DNA from: Chondrilla cf. caribensis
Lineage: Eukaryota; Porifera; Demospongiae; Chondrillida; Chondrillidae
Direction of reading: 5' to 3'
NCBI GenBank assembly: GCA_964020155.1
Contig: OZ026549.1
Span: forward strand, 1,883,633-1,947,632
Length of the DNA stretch: 64,000 nucleotides
Shown in pieces: positions 1 to 13,466 of this stretch. Numbering within the stretch: the stretch's first letter is position 1; each line of letters starts with the position of its first letter. The notes under the pieces are model-generated. The model searched no databases. It was not told where the DNA came from and saw only the letters and a program-made list of their open reading frames with translations. A program made the position numbers and the translations under genes.

Positions 1-31
1 TACACAAAGCAGCATGTCAGCATATACGTAC

Positions 32-434
32 CATCTGCATAAAAGGCCTGTGAATATCAGACTGTATTTCAGTTCTTTTCTGGATTTTCTCCAGCTCTTC
101 AGCCTGAGACGGAAATGCAGTCACCACACGAGTATAGGCAGTGCATACATTATCTGTATGTATGAACCAAATTAAAAACATGACATTGTACGTACATACA
201 TACATATTGTAGCACATAAGTAGCATGTAGCAGATGTACTTTTAAGTATGTACACTTATACAGCATGGAAGTGCATATACATGAAAAGTACTACAAGTAC
301 AGAATAATGCACAAGTAGTGAAATGGACACACTATGATATAATATATAGTATACATAATATGTATGCACCTTTCTCTTTGCTTCCCTGTCAACCACAGCT
401 TGGACAATCTGCTCATCTTCATCACTTTTACGAC
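32..434 (-). CDS. Gene X copy A: charged helical protein, partial at window edge
   Basis: Two minus-strand exons are visible, 434-370 and 103-32, with AG acceptors and GT donors (gtgcat, gtacgtat). The first ends in phase 0 and the second starts in phase 0, so they join cleanly. Together they read about 45 residues of highly charged sequence including KSDEDEQIVQAVVDREAKR and AEELEKIQKRTEIQSDIHR, probably alpha-helical or coiled coil. The gene continues past base 1 and its 5' end lies somewhere below about 1.2 kb. A duplicate at 16364-17249 supplies the likely 3' exons. I do not recognise the family. The exons are supported by conservation between copies; function is unknown. Confidence 0.5.
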
Positions 435-1535
<1,101 letters not shown>

Positions 1536-1879
1536 TAAGGTAAACGGGGGTAATTCCATAATACATTGACTTTAACACTGTATAAACCAATGATGTTAGA
1601 AGATACAGGTGATAAACTTAAATGGGCAGCGCACCTACATGTGTTGAGTCAGTGTAGCTTATTTTTTTGCCATTTACTCTTTGTCGTTGATGAACATGGT
1701 TTTGAAGTATGCTGCCAATTTGAATTGGGGGAATTCTGTAATTTCTGGAACTTTTGGAGCACGTCATTGTAGAGCATTGTACAATTGCAAGGAGTAATAA
1801 ACGAGTTACAATTAAGGTTACAAGCAGCTTAAATGTACTAATGGTCTACTTCTTTGTGCATCTTGGACACTTCCATGTA

Positions 1880-1974
<95 letters not shown>

Positions 1975-2138
1975 TGTGTGTGTGTAACCTTGTGTCGCTA
2001 AGTGTGGTTATTGCACTATTCGAAGTTGACTAACATCTATATTGCAGGACGTCGCTCCGTACCTTCGCTCCAGCAAAGTGAGTTGAAATCGAAAATTCCG
2101 GAGTTACCCCAATTACGGAATTACACCCGTTTGCCTTA
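1536..2138. mobile_element. MITE-like insertion, ends TAAGG(T/C)AAACGGG
   Basis: Inverted ends of about 22 bp lie at 1536-1557 and 2117-2138 and differ at two positions. Copy B lacks the element: its sequence passes directly from the left flank to the right flank near 18098-18105, giving a natural empty site. The element holds a compound (TC)n(TG)n microsatellite at about 1883-1983 and no convincing protein. Its ends resemble those of the 197-bp element at 34226-34422, suggesting one family. Confidence 0.75.
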
Positions 2139-2250
2139 ATGCAGATTAAATCGGGAGCTTTGTTAGAGCATAGACACACTGTAAACATAGGTATTAAGGG
2201 TCCATACTCTAAACTAGTTTAGAGTGTCTAAGGCTAGAATATCTACGTAT

Positions 2251-2472
2251 GCATCGACTAACGAAGTATAGAACTCACTCATAATATGATCGCCCGTTAT
2301 CGACAGAGATTGAGCATATTATAGACAATCGAGCTTCTTCCCTGGACCACGTGCACAACGATTGGTTAAAGGGGAATTCCTGATCCTCTTAGAATAACAT
2401 TTTTCCGGACACACCCACCTAACTGACATAATATTCGCTCGTCAACTTCGCTGTTATCCTGTACGTACATTG
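2251..2472 (+). promoter_or_regulatory. Conserved NLR upstream block, copy 1
   Basis: The sequence from catcgactaacgaagtatag to the NLR start codon is shared by all four NLR 5' ends in the window (others begin near 12090, 18490 and 26681). Conservation across copies, including the truncated ones, suggests the promoter and 5' untranslated region were duplicated with the gene. No TATA box or factor site can be assigned with confidence. Confidence 0.4.
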
Positions 2473-2720
2473 ATGGCAGAAAAACCGACATCTTCCAGTC
2501 CACCGGAGGATAAGGAATCTTCGCCTTGTCAATTGGAAGGTATAATTTTATGCGGGTCAAATTGCACCCTCAATGTCATGCGTCATGTCTATTCAAATGT
2601 AGGTGGTAGTAGAAAGAGGCCAGATCAGCCTTGTTCTAGTTCGAGTCTGCAAAGCAAGCGTTCCAGGGAGAACAATGACATTGGTGGTGAGTACAGTTCC
2701 CCATGTAGCCCATTTCTCAT

Positions 2721-2914
2721 CATAGGCGGAGGAATGGTTTGGCAAGTGTGTGTGTGTGTGGGGGGGGGGGGGGGCTAAAGGCCATGATGCTGAACTCATG
2801 ATTAATATTGCAATTGCGTCCATACATGCAATACTCTACATAGACATTCTTATACCACTTTTGTGATGAGTGGGGGGGCCATGGCCCCCCTGCCCCCCTG
2901 TTCCGCCGCCTATG
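2721..2914. mobile_element. 194-bp MITE in NLR copy 1 intron 1
   Basis: Ends CATAGGCGGAGGAA and its inverse with one mismatch, flanked by ctcat on both sides (2716-2720, 2915-2919). Copies 2 and 3 of the NLR lack it, so the empty site is present in the window. It contains a TG run followed by a run of G, and a run of C near its right end. Confidence 0.75.
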
Positions 2915-4038
2915 CTCATGTCACTGAACCCTGTACTGCAGTTCCTCTACTTGTCCTCTCAGTGCAGTACTGTATAATGTGTGAACAACTCAGTCACTTG
3001 TGATCAATCACTGACTGATACTGTTTATGTACTGTTTGAAGTGACTGGAAAAGGGGACTAGTGTTGTTTTCAAAACCTGTACTTTGACATGAACATGGCT
3101 AATATTTCCTCACTATCTCCAGGACTACCTACATACTGTGCCTGGGTTCTTACTTAGCTACCTATTTGATATTATCATCTAACACACCAGTGTATTGCAT
3201 ACATCATCAGTACTATGTATTCTTGTGCACACAATGTGCTATGTGTATAGATTAGTGAGTTCATTCCACTCACAGACAATTTAGTCAAAACCACATTGCA
3301 GAAGTGTTATAAGTATCTGAGGAATAACCTGTGCATTGATGATGAGTTGTCAGCAGAGCTGTTCGGGTATAACTCAAAGCTGTTGGATAAGGCAACCTTT
3401 GATAGAATTAGAGCTCTAAATGAGCACGGCAAACCTTATAAAGCATTTCAGAAATGGTACGAATTTGCTGAATCGGGATATACCAAGGAGAGACTGAGAC
3501 TGTTTTGTGAATGCCTGGAAGAAGTAGGGAAGGATGCCAAGCCAATGCTGATTGAAGTAGCCAAGAATATAAGGAGGACACTATTGAGAGGTGATTAGTA
3601 TGGAGTAATTTGACAGTGATGTTTTATGTACAGTACATGGTGTACTGTGTAGAGACCTGGACTGTACCCACTAAAAAGTGTAACAGTTTTGCCTTTAAGT
3701 TACCAGTGATGTTGACATGTTTTAAAGCAAGTGTACATATTGATGTGTACAGGGGATTTCCACTAATTTAATCTATACCCAGTTTTATATGCTGTGTTAT
3801 TGCTAATGGGTTTTGACTGCATGTACTTCAAATCTTCCTACTGATCTGTTTACCAATTTCACTCACCAGTGGGAATATCCAAGATATTATCCACATATCA
3901 TTAATTTAAAAATTAAATAATTTTATAAAAATTTATGTGTACCATTTCACATGTATAATAATATTATGTATGTAGATCAACTTTCTCATTTTCCCTGTAT
4001 CATTAGAATCCTCCAGCACTCATGATATACCAGGTCCT

Positions 4039-4375
4039 GTTGACAGACCACAGGGAAATACACAGAAAGTGAGTTAGTATCTGACCTCATTGTCCATTAT
4101 AGTTTCAAGCAGTAAAGTTACTGTACTCTTTTATACTTGATTCCAGCATGGATGGTATTCTCAAGCCTGGTTCACAATATGTCGCAAGGGCCTGCGATGT
4201 GACGTGACACAACAACTGCTATCAATTTTGATTCTTGCAGTGTCTTTTGTGGTCGCATCGTGGCTTGTTGACAGACCACAGGGAAGTGCACAAAAAGTGA
4301 GTTAGTATCTGACCTCATTGTCCACGTACAGTTTCAAGCAGTACAGTACTCCTTTATACTTGATTCCACCATGGA
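4039..4375 (+). repeat. Tandem duplication around the NLR linker exon
   Basis: About 110 bp starting gttgacagaccacaggga, including the linker exon end and its donor gtgagt, recurs about 225 bp downstream. The same arrangement exists in copy 2 (about 20124-20410), so it predates the segmental duplication. Using the second copy as an exon would not keep phase with the NACHT exon, so it is probably intronic. Confidence 0.6.
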
Positions 4376-7300
4376 TAGTATACTAAATAATCCATGATTC
4401 CCTCATGAGGGTGAACAGGTGTATGTTAGGAGTTCATTGTTTGTATAGGTGGTCGTGTTATGTAGACTCACCCTGGGGTCTGCTGTGACAGTTGTAGGCT
4501 TGGGGTCTCCATCACAAGCACTTGTCTTGGTTGTGAGGGGTAACCTGTATGCAAGGGATCCTACTACTCTGTAGGGACTAGCACTGAAATCTATAGACTC
4601 TGAGTCCTATTGAAGTGAAGTTTTAGTATCGGTCAATTCAAGACCTTTTCAGCCCCAATTAGTACACTTGTGTAGATCTTTGCACAGCTATTCTCCCTCC
4701 CATATGGGACACTGTGATTCAATTGGTTGCCACTTGCCACTAATCATATTTGGCTTGTTAAACTACATTCTAGTAGTAACATGCACACACTTGTGTATAT
4801 ATAATCAAGTGCGTTATATCCGCATGTACTGTATATGGCAATATTTTTATTAATAATACATTTTATTATTTTATATTTTAATATAGTAAATTGTATAGCA
4901 TATATTTTAATATTTAATGCATGCTTCCTAGGATCCACATGGAGACCCACTTGTCCAGAAACTGAAGGGCCATGCCTACAACCAATATGAAAGGTTCAAG
5001 GTAGGAGAAGGAGGGAGGAAAATGGAGTATGTTCAACTAGCAATACTCCCAGGCCACCCAGATGCTCCGATGAAACCAGAGAAGGCAAATGATCCACTTG
5101 TTTTCCTCCAAAAGTACAGAGACTGTGGAAGAGAAGGCAAGGAGGTCGATCGCTACATAGATGCCTCAGAGCTTCTTCGCAGAGGAAATGACAGTCTGAG
5201 GGTCATCTATGGTCATGCAGGTATCGGGAAGACAACCCTTCTGAAGCATATAAGCCGAGCTCTAGCCAGGAAGGAAGTGGAGAGTGACTACACCTTAGTG
5301 CTCTATTTTCCTCTGAGAGAGAAGGCTGTGTCTGGTGCCAAGGACCTGAAGGAACTACTGACATACTACACCTCGGGAGACAAGAAACTGGACCTCTCTG
5401 AGTTGAGCCAATCTCTGATTGACACATCAGGTAAGGATGTTCTCTTTGTCTTTGACGCTTTGACGGAGCGGACGAAGTCAGAGAACTCCTCTCCACTCGA
5501 GATGGTAGAATCTTCCAGGAAATCATTCAAGGTCGAAGCCTTCCTCAAGCTGATGTGATTGTCACCAGTCGTCCTGGAAGCCTCCCATTCCTTCAGGAAC
5601 ACAGTACAGTGTTCTATGAGATTCATGGATTTGATGAAGAATCCATCAAAAGCTATGTCCGCGAATTCTTCCAAGCCAAACCTGAGGAAGGACAGAAGAT
5701 GCTGGATGAGCTGCGTTCCCGTCCGGACCTGATGGGAGGGGCCTACATTCCAATGAATCTCTTTATCTTCTGTTCTATTTATGCAGGTCGTAAATTCCCT
5801 CCCACAATGACCCTCTGCTACAAGCAGTTTATTTGTAATGTGATCACAAGGGAATGTAAGAAGAGTGGTATCCTCTGTAGAGTGGACCCACTCCTCAATA
5901 GTTTATCAGATGGTGTGAAGAGATTGTTGGATTCTCTTAGCTTATTGGCCTATGAAGGCATGATGAAGACTCCACCCACCTTTGTGTTTGAGGAAGACGA
6001 TATCCGAAGAGCTTTTCCCTCCCTTCAATCAGAAGCTGCCATTGAAGAATCTCTCTTCAAAGGACTCCTCCACCAACACTCCAGCACAGTGGGATACCTA
6101 ACCAGCAGTACGTTCCACTTCTCCCATGCAACCAATCAGGAGTTCTTCTGCGCCTACCATCTCACCCAGCTACCAGACGATGAGCAGTTGCAGTTTGTGC
6201 AAGAGAACTTCATTAATATAAAGTTTTCAATGGTATCCCGTTTCTATGCAGGTCTTACAGATCTTTCATCTCCAGACGTAGCTGCTTTCCTCTGTCGTCT
6301 TCATTCACTGCCCCATGCCTCCTATTCACACCCTTTTGTGCATTCTTTGTCTTTCCCAAGAGTATTTGACAATGATAATCCTCACCTTTTGTACCTTTTT
6401 CACTCTCTTTACGAGTCTCAAAACTCAGATTTGACACAAAACATTGTACAACACCTCGACCAATCACTTACTTTTGGTCCCCATTTTACTCCTCATGATA
6501 CTCTTGCTATTGCTGACTGTTTGAGTAAATGTACTCACTTGAGAGAACTGAAGGTGCTTCCCTTCAAGCATCTTAATTCATCATCTTTGCCTCATGTCTT
6601 TTCTATCTTACAAGCAAATGTTCATTTACAGTATTTACATCTCCAGGTAGATCACTTGTCCTCAGCAGGTGAGACACCCTGTTATTGGATTATTTGTATT
6701 TATATCTTACTCAATGTCCAATGTACTATTTCACACGTGCTAGTGTGTTTTGGTGTGTGTGCATGCTATATAACATGCCTTATTCAGCATACACTGTTCA
6801 TGTGTACTTGTGATTGACGTATTATGTATTATGATGGCGTATTATGTATTATCATGTACATGACAGGCTATTGGTAGAATTTTTGTACAACTTTGTGTGT
6901 ATGATGTTTGTCAGTGAAGTGCTTTTATTACTTATAGTACTTACATTTAGATGCCAGTGGTCTAATCAGTGTGACATCAGTGGAGAGGTTGTTCCTTGGA
7001 ATGGGAGTGACAGCCATTTTTGATAGCACTACCATTGTGGATTTAACACTCGTTGTGGATAATCTTGAAGCTGTAAGTAAAGAAATATCATCTGTTGAAT
7101 AACTAAGGATGTAAGTGTAATCATTTCTAAATTCTCTTCATCTAATAGGACATTGACAATGAGAACCATGAGTCAGAGCTAATTTGTTCAGTGGCAGAGA
7201 ATATCACTTTGAGGAAACTGACCCTATATGGTAAATCCTACTTCAATGTACCAGTGCTACATGGTGTAGCAGGTAATACTACAATTGAAGACCTTGAAGT

Positions 7301-7734
7301 GTGGGGTGAGTTAATTGAAGGTTATTTAGTCACCATGACAACAGTGTTATGGTTTTCCACCTTGAATTGATACCATGTTCACTTCCTCAATGTGTAACAT
7401 CAGGTGATGATGATGATGAAGATGTAGCAAAAGCATTGGCCACCATCTGTGTTGCAAACACAAAGTTGGGGAGAGTTAAGATCGCGATAGTTTCTCCTCT
7501 GCCTGTAATGAAATCACTTTCTACAAGAGAAGTGCCACTAGAAGAACTTCAGATCAATCCACCTTTGGTATGTTGACTCCAATGTGTGTTTGAACAGCTG
7601 ATTTACGCATGTGATATGTATTGTGTTGAGATGAGGATGTGTTTACCATTAGGTCATTGCTACTGAGGCTCCACTTCAGTATCTTTATGAATTAGCAGTT
7701 GTTTGTTCATTGCCAACTATACGATATATGCAAT

Positions 7735-7835
7735 TTCACACCCACCACCCACGATAATGGTGTCGATCACCAGGGTCAACAGTGTATGAGTTTGGGTGAA
7801 TGAATGGTGTAGCATAGACAGCTGTGGTTGGATTG
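7735..7835 (+). repeat. Dispersed repeat in NLR 3' region
   Basis: A block with cacccaccacccacgataat and gggtcaacagtg matches 23735-23840 in copy 2 and, more diverged, 60395-60510 far outside the duplication. The third site shows that it is a dispersed element rather than NLR coding sequence. Confidence 0.55.
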
Positions 7836-8213
7836 TCTTATTGAATTGAACTTTGAGATATTTGTCTTTTACAGTAACTGCAATTTTTTGCAAAATCCAA
7901 GGCTTTCCTTCAAGAACAGCACTTGCAAATAACAGGACACAAGGCCATGCTAGTTTGCTGGTCTTTCAATTGGTTAGCCTCATTCCTGTCATTGGCAAGT
8001 TGCTTTTTCAAATTCCTTCAAGAATGGTGGGCATAAATTTACATATCATCCATTAAATTTCATTGCTCCATGGGTACCCCTAATACCAAGAAGTTATACA
8101 CGAGTGCACCTGTACGTGTAGTTACATCTTTATCTCAAAAAGTGCATTAGCTATTTGTACTGTGTACATGTGACAATCATGTGACTACATATGGTACTAA
8201 TTAATGATCATAT

Positions 8214-8771
8214 AAAACTGAACGTTCTACGGGTATGGAATGGGCATACCCGTACCTGTTCCGTACCTGTACCCACTAAACGGGAACGATCATCTTGACA
8301 TTTGCAAAAAATGTACACCTATGTAGTGATATGTAGATTGACACCTACGTATCTCCTTTTCATCATGTTACAATTTGTTAGAAGATGGTTTATTCGAGAT
8401 ATGTGAAGCAGTGAATACTCTTTTGTTGTCGTCCAGGAAAAAGCTACGCAGAAGATGACGAAACGACCGCGGTCGAACTCCAACAACTACTTAAGAGCGA
8501 ATCGTATGACCCCTCGCTATCCACGATACTCTGACAAACACTCATGATGGGAGAAGAACAAACCTACGTATGTAGAAAGATCGTTTCGAAATATCACTTC
8601 ATTATAAAAATTAACATAATATATGTAACAATATCTATGATAACACCAGGTGTTGATTACGGTATAATGTAAACAAGAAAATGGGTATGGGTACGGGTAC
8701 ATGTACCCGTACTTGTATCCATTTCACAGGCTTTTTCACAAAATGGGTATGCCCGTATAACGTTCAGTTTT
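8214..8771. mobile_element. Inverted-repeat element, about 558 bp
   Basis: Ends AAAACTGAACGTT and AACGTTCAGTTTT with subterminal inverted runs of gggtacgggt/acccgtac type sequence. Copy 2 of the NLR lacks the insertion in the matching intron. No transposase is encoded; I see no clear target duplication. Confidence 0.7.
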
Positions 8772-9285
8772 GTATGATTAGTACTGTATATATCAGCTAG
8801 GACACCATTCACTCATTCAGTAACTTTGTCAGGTTACGAGAGTACTTTAGTGTGTACTGGACAAACAAGATTGCTTTGTAGTGGTCCAGGAAGAGGAATT
8901 GTCACTGAATGTTGTAAACATCCACATCTTCATTCTCATTCTGTCCTTCCAGCACTATGTACTGTAGATGTAGAGTGTCTGACCTTTGAGTTCAGTTGTT
9001 TATTATTGTGGTCTTGTTCATTGTTATTGACAGGGTTGGAGGGAGAGAGTGTTTAGTGAAGATGAGTTGAAGGAGATGGAGAAGTATGCTGCAGAGATAA
9101 AAGTAGTGAAGGTCTCTTTCAATGTTCAGTACAACCATGGTGTATGTGATGCTATTTCCAGTGGATTGGGAAGAAACAAGGTGCTGAAGCAAGTGATCTT
9201 GACGAATGTACCAATAGAGAAGACAAAATTTGTCAAATCAAGGCTGTCATCCATAGAAACTGTAACTGTTAATAGTGTAGTGTAG

Positions 9286-9798
9286 TAAAGGTGAAGCCAA
9301 CATTCCTATGCCAGTACTGTTACAGTAATAGTAATGCTAGTATAATATAATTAAGTATATATTATTAATTTTATGTATTATAAAATAATATTTTTATATA
9401 ATATCTGATATAATATAATACTTCTGTAAAATATACATATTATTATAATATTGTAATGTCAATATATATATATAATTATTATATTGTACTACATAATATA
9501 TACTGGACCAAAATATACCGAGTGCATAATTGATGTCATACGTGTATAATATATATATAATATTATATAATATTAGTATTATAATTATCTTTTTTGATAA
9601 AAAATAAATGGACTTCATTGTATGTATCCATGTAGGCATGTAGATATTGTGATTCTATAGGTATTACAGTTAGTGGGAAATGATATAAAATTAACTACAT
9701 TCACGATTGAGGTACTGGTCATACTATCTACAAATAAACCAAAGATTTCATTTTGTCAATGAGCTCATTCACCAATCTTCAAATGGTGAATCCACAGA
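9286..9798. other. AT-rich spacer between NLR copy 1 and gene Y
   Basis: Very AT-rich sequence with TATA-type simple runs around 9340-9600. It differs from copy B (24689-25150) more than the flanking exons do. No gene seen. Confidence 0.6.
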
Positions 9799-10692
9799 TC
9801 ATTCACCAAAGCTGCACAGGGGAAGACCAACAGTGAGTACTAACAGGTGCACAGAGTTAAGATCGTGAACACACTGCTTGTGTGTGATGGGGTGTGCTGT
9901 GAGTGTGCATGTAATTGAAGTGCGTACGTATGTACCACTCAGGTACAGTGCAGACCTTAGTATGACACACACAGTACTCGTGTACAAGTAATCAACTGGA
10001 CATATAAGTACCCATGTATGTACAGTTGAAAACTGGTGAGACAAACTACAAGGGACCCACAAAATCAGTTCTTGTTATCGGATGTTCTTATCAGGATTTG
10101 CTAACCATAGGTACACTACTACAGTAAACCAAAGCTATTGGATTGGTTTGTATTAAGCAGCCATTTGTTCTGACGATGTTTGTTCTTGTTTGTTTGTTTG
10201 TCTGTTGTTTTCTACTGTATGTACATGTACATTCCACTAATGAATACAAGCAGAGTTGAGTGTGAGGTGTGATCGTAGTACATGTGTGTACATATATGGA
10301 CATGATAGTGGGTACACATGTACTGTACACACCCCTCATGTATGCTAGTACGTACCTGTAAGAGTCATTGGAAGGTAGGGGGATACCAAACTCATCTACT
10401 TTTCCATTCTGTTTGGACGGCTGGTGCTGTTCTTGCTTGGCTGCCTTCTCCTTCATTATAATCTCCATGTACTTTTACAGCACAGGGTCCACATGTACAT
10501 GTGAATACGATATGTAGGCAGATAATACTACACACAGTATGTACATGCACAGTATGCATGTATGAGTCTAGTACGTAAGTATATACAGATGTACTGTACG
10601 TACATATGACAGTGTACTATTTTACGCATGTACCATTCCAGCTTCTTTCTCAGTGGCTCTCTTTGTTAGTTCATCAATAGTTGCCTTCATTT
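9799..10692 (-). CDS. Gene Y copy A, 3' exons of a charged protein
   Basis: Three minus-strand exons fit in phase: 10692-10634 (reads MKATIDELTKRATEKEAGM), 10471-10356 (reads MEIIMKEKAAKQEQHQ and later KVDEFGIPLPSNDSY) and a terminal 13-nt piece 9811-9799 giving SFGE and a stop. All junctions carry AG and GT. The charged helix followed by a short Pro-containing tail is not a family I recognise. Upstream exons are not evident before 12.1 kb, where another NLR 5' end starts, so the gene may be truncated at its 5' side. Copy B is damaged. Confidence 0.5.
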
Positions 10693-10953
10693 CTGGAGGA
10701 ACGTATGTACATATGTAATTGCATGAATCAACATTCATCACAGATTCTACTCACATTTACAGCACACAAGTACAGTAGGTTACAGTACAGTATGTACAAA
10801 CACGTGTACATGTATTAGCTATACCGTGCCTTTCTTGGATACATGGGAATACACTCAATGATAGGAAGAGAGATAACTTAAAGGGTGACCACTTCCTGTA
10901 GTCTCACTCCAGGTGATAACAACTCATACATGTTTAGGGTGACCATTACCTGC
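10693..10953. other. Gene Y upstream region, no exon seen
   Basis: Sequence conserved with about 26242-26480 of copy B. It contains the start of a short local repeat with agggtgaccac and tagtctcactccaggtga. No supported exon. Confidence 0.4.
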
Positions 10954-11847
10954 AGGGCCAGAGCAAGCTCTGTGTTCGTGGTACAGCCATCAGCGTAGGA
11001 TAGTGAATTGTCTTGGCATTTACTCGACACAAAATTGGATGTATCATTATACAGTCCAGTGTTCCCCCAGGCCATTTTAGCATGCCCCGCTAAAATTTCT
11101 GACCGCCCTTCATAACAATATTATTATAAGTCTAAAATCATTAGGCATGTGTGTAAAAATGGATGGGGCATATCTGTATCAATTTTACTGTTCCACGTGG
11201 CAATGGTGTCTTTCTTAGGTTCAGAAGATTTGATAAGGCAGATGTACATGATCAGTGAAAACCAGATTTCTGATGGTTTTCAAAATTCCTCGTTGCATCT
11301 TTTCAATTGGTGAATCCACTAACTAGAAATGCTGGCTCTATTCATTCACGGCCTTACAACAGATGAAACAGAATGCACCATCGAGTCCTACATCGTAGTG
11401 GAACCATGAAAACGATTAAACCAGGATGCTTGGAAGGAACAAGACAAAACAACCATTTTACCAAACAAGCGAGCGGGAAGTGATAGATGTGTAGGCTGAT
11501 ATGGCTTGTTGACCGAAACAGGCCGGGCCATCTTGAAAAGAGAAACAAAAATCAATAATAATTGCATGCACCATGCACGCGTTGGAAGTTACGAAATAGA
11601 CATCATGGTGACTTCATGCATATACGTATAGTATCAGATTTTGAAGCTTAGTTTGATGGAAATTGTGAACGAAATTCTCTGTAAGGGGGCCAATGTTACA
11701 TTTACCACTGTTAGAATAGTTAATGTTATCATATCTTTGGTTGATGTCATGAACTTATTAGAACATTTTAATTTTTTACGGCCATGGTCAAAAAGTGGTA
11801 TGGCCATGGCCGTAGTAGCTGTACCAGTTGCACAGGCCCTGGCCTGT
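10954..11847. mobile_element. About 0.9-kb insertion with CAGGGCC ends
   Basis: Copy B reads straight across this point (about 26440-26520). The insert starts CAGGGCCAGAGCAAG and ends with the inverse of CAGGGCCTGTGCAA. Such CAGGG ends are known from hAT and related cut-and-paste elements, but the inverted match is short and I cannot define a clean 8-bp target duplication because the site sits in a local repeat. No intact transposase is seen. Confidence 0.5.
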
Positions 11848-12400
11848 AGTCTCACTCCAGGTGATACCAACCCATACATGTACAGGGTGACCACTACCTG
11901 TAGCCTCTCCATACACAATCCACCCCAGTCAAGACTGTATCAACGTACGATAATACACACATGTACAGAGATACTCCACGGACCAACATTCCTACATGTT
12001 ATCAGCCGCATATATCCGAACACTCATTAGATCACGTGTGGACCAGCCGCTGTACGGTTTGCTGAGAATATCACATGTAGTCTGCCTATCATCGACTAAC
12101 GAAGTATAGAACTCACTCGTATATGATGTCCTCTAGTCCTTCAAGTCACAGGTCTTCGAGGAGACATTAGAAGGGTGACCACTCGTTCTCGACTGAGATT
12201 GAGCATATCAGACGATCGAGTTTCCTCCCTGTCCCTGGACCATGCAGCCAAATTGTTGACAAGGTAACTATCAGTGAAGGGGGAAATCCTGATCATCGTA
12301 GACGAACACGACTGAATATTTACCTGGACACACCCACCTAACTGACATCTTCGCTCTGCAACGATAGATGCAACTTCATTGTTATCCTGTACGTACATTG

Positions 12401-13182
12401 ATGGCAGAAATAGCGACATCTTCCAGTCCTCCAGAGGATAAGGAATCTTCGCTTTGTCAATTCGAAGGTATAAGTGTATGCCGGTCAAATTGCACACTCG
12501 ATGTCATGCGTCACGTCTATATTCAAATGTAGGCGATAGTAGAAAGAGGCCAAATCAGCCTTGTTCTAGTTCGAGTCTGCAAAGCAAGCGTTCCAGGGAG
12601 AACAGTGACATTGGTGGTGAGTACAGTTCCCCATGTAGCCCATTTCACATGTCTCTGAACCCTGTACTGCAGTTCCTCCACTTGTCCTCTCAGTGCAGTA
12701 CTGTATAATGTGTGAACAACTCAGTCACTTGTGATCAATCACTGACTGATACTGTTTATGTACTGTTTGAAGTGACTGGAAGAGAGTGTTGTTTTCAGAA
12801 TCTGTACAATGACACGGACACATGTATTTCCTCATTATCTCCAGGACTACATACTGTGTATTCTTCACTTACCTATTTGATTTTATCATCTACCATAGTC
12901 GTGTACTATGTATGTCCTTCCGTTCACAGACAATCCAGTCAAGACCACATTGCAGAAGTGTTATGCCTATCTGAGGAAAAACTTATCCATTGACAATGAG
13001 TTGTCAGCAAAGCTGTTTGGATGGAAGCCACAGCTGTTGGATGAACCAACATTTGCTGAAATTAGAGCTCTAAATGAGCACAACAAACCTTATGAAGCAT
13101 TTCAGAAACGGTACCAATTTGCTGAATTGGGATATACTGAGGAGTTTTGTGAATGTCTAGAAGAGGTAGGGAAGGATGCGCC
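12401..13182 (+). pseudogene. NLR 5' fragment, copy 3 (exon 1 plus CARD-like exon)
   Basis: Exon 1 (12401-12616) and the CARD-like exon (from 12930) match the NLR copies, but similarity stops at about 13182 inside the third quarter of the CARD-like domain. There is also a 12-bp in-frame deletion where the others read RLR(L/V). NACHT and LRR parts are absent. Relative to the others, exon 1 carries 2 extra bases near 12520. These are harmless only if 12468-12532 is spliced out as a 65-nt intron, which then gives QFEGDSRKRP in frame. It is followed directly, on the same strand, by CTP synthase exons. Confidence 0.75.
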
Positions 13183-13234
13183 ACACACCACTCTTTCATC
13201 CATTTCTAGCGGCAACACTGCATATGTACATGCA

Positions 13235-13385
13235 TACCGTATAGCAGGAAAGTTTCGCAGGACAAAACTCTTGCGAATTGCTCAATTTCGCAGTTGAGTG
13301 TTCACAAATAAAACTTTCGCGAATGCCAGTTTCTTCGCGAAATTCGAGAAACTGTTAATCCGCGAAACTTTCCCTCTATACGGTA
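13235..13385. mobile_element. 151-bp MITE at the NLR/CTPS junction
   Basis: Near-perfect 24-bp inverted ends (13235-13258, 13362-13385) beginning taccgtatag, with two mismatches. If the flanking TA is the target duplication, the element proper starts CCGTATAG, as in Tc1/mariner-derived MITEs. The interior is rich in tttcgcg words. It sits about 50 bp from the NLR breakpoint. Confidence 0.75.
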
Positions 13386-13466
13386 ATATGTACTATTTCA
13401 TGCATACACACACACATACGTACATACTGTGTGTACTTCATGTGAACCTGGTGCTGCTCATTGCAG

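Larger units (their letters stand above)
2473..9285 (+). pseudogene. NLR-family gene (CARD-like/NACHT/LRR), copy 1, frameshifted
   Basis: Exons match copy 2: exon 1 2473-2686, a CARD/death-fold-like exon 3276-3590, a linker 4007-4068, a NACHT exon 4932-6668, LRR-like exons from 6951-7072 and 7149, and a last exon 9034-9285. The NACHT exon keeps Walker A (GHAGIGKTTL) and the start of Walker B (DVLFVFD). The 8-bp unit ctttgacg is then present twice (5450-5457 and 5458-5465) where copy 2 has it once, which shifts the frame. The LRR exon at 7149 has a second shift of 7 bases near 7320-7350 and reads into a stop. Intact NLRs act as cytosolic nucleotide-driven sensors; this copy cannot make a full one. 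The two parts could still give truncated proteins. Confidence 0.85.

Noticed and set aside
4260..4303. Second copy of the NLR linker exon as a coding exon
   Set aside because: Using it would break phase with the NACHT exon, and no better acceptor exists.
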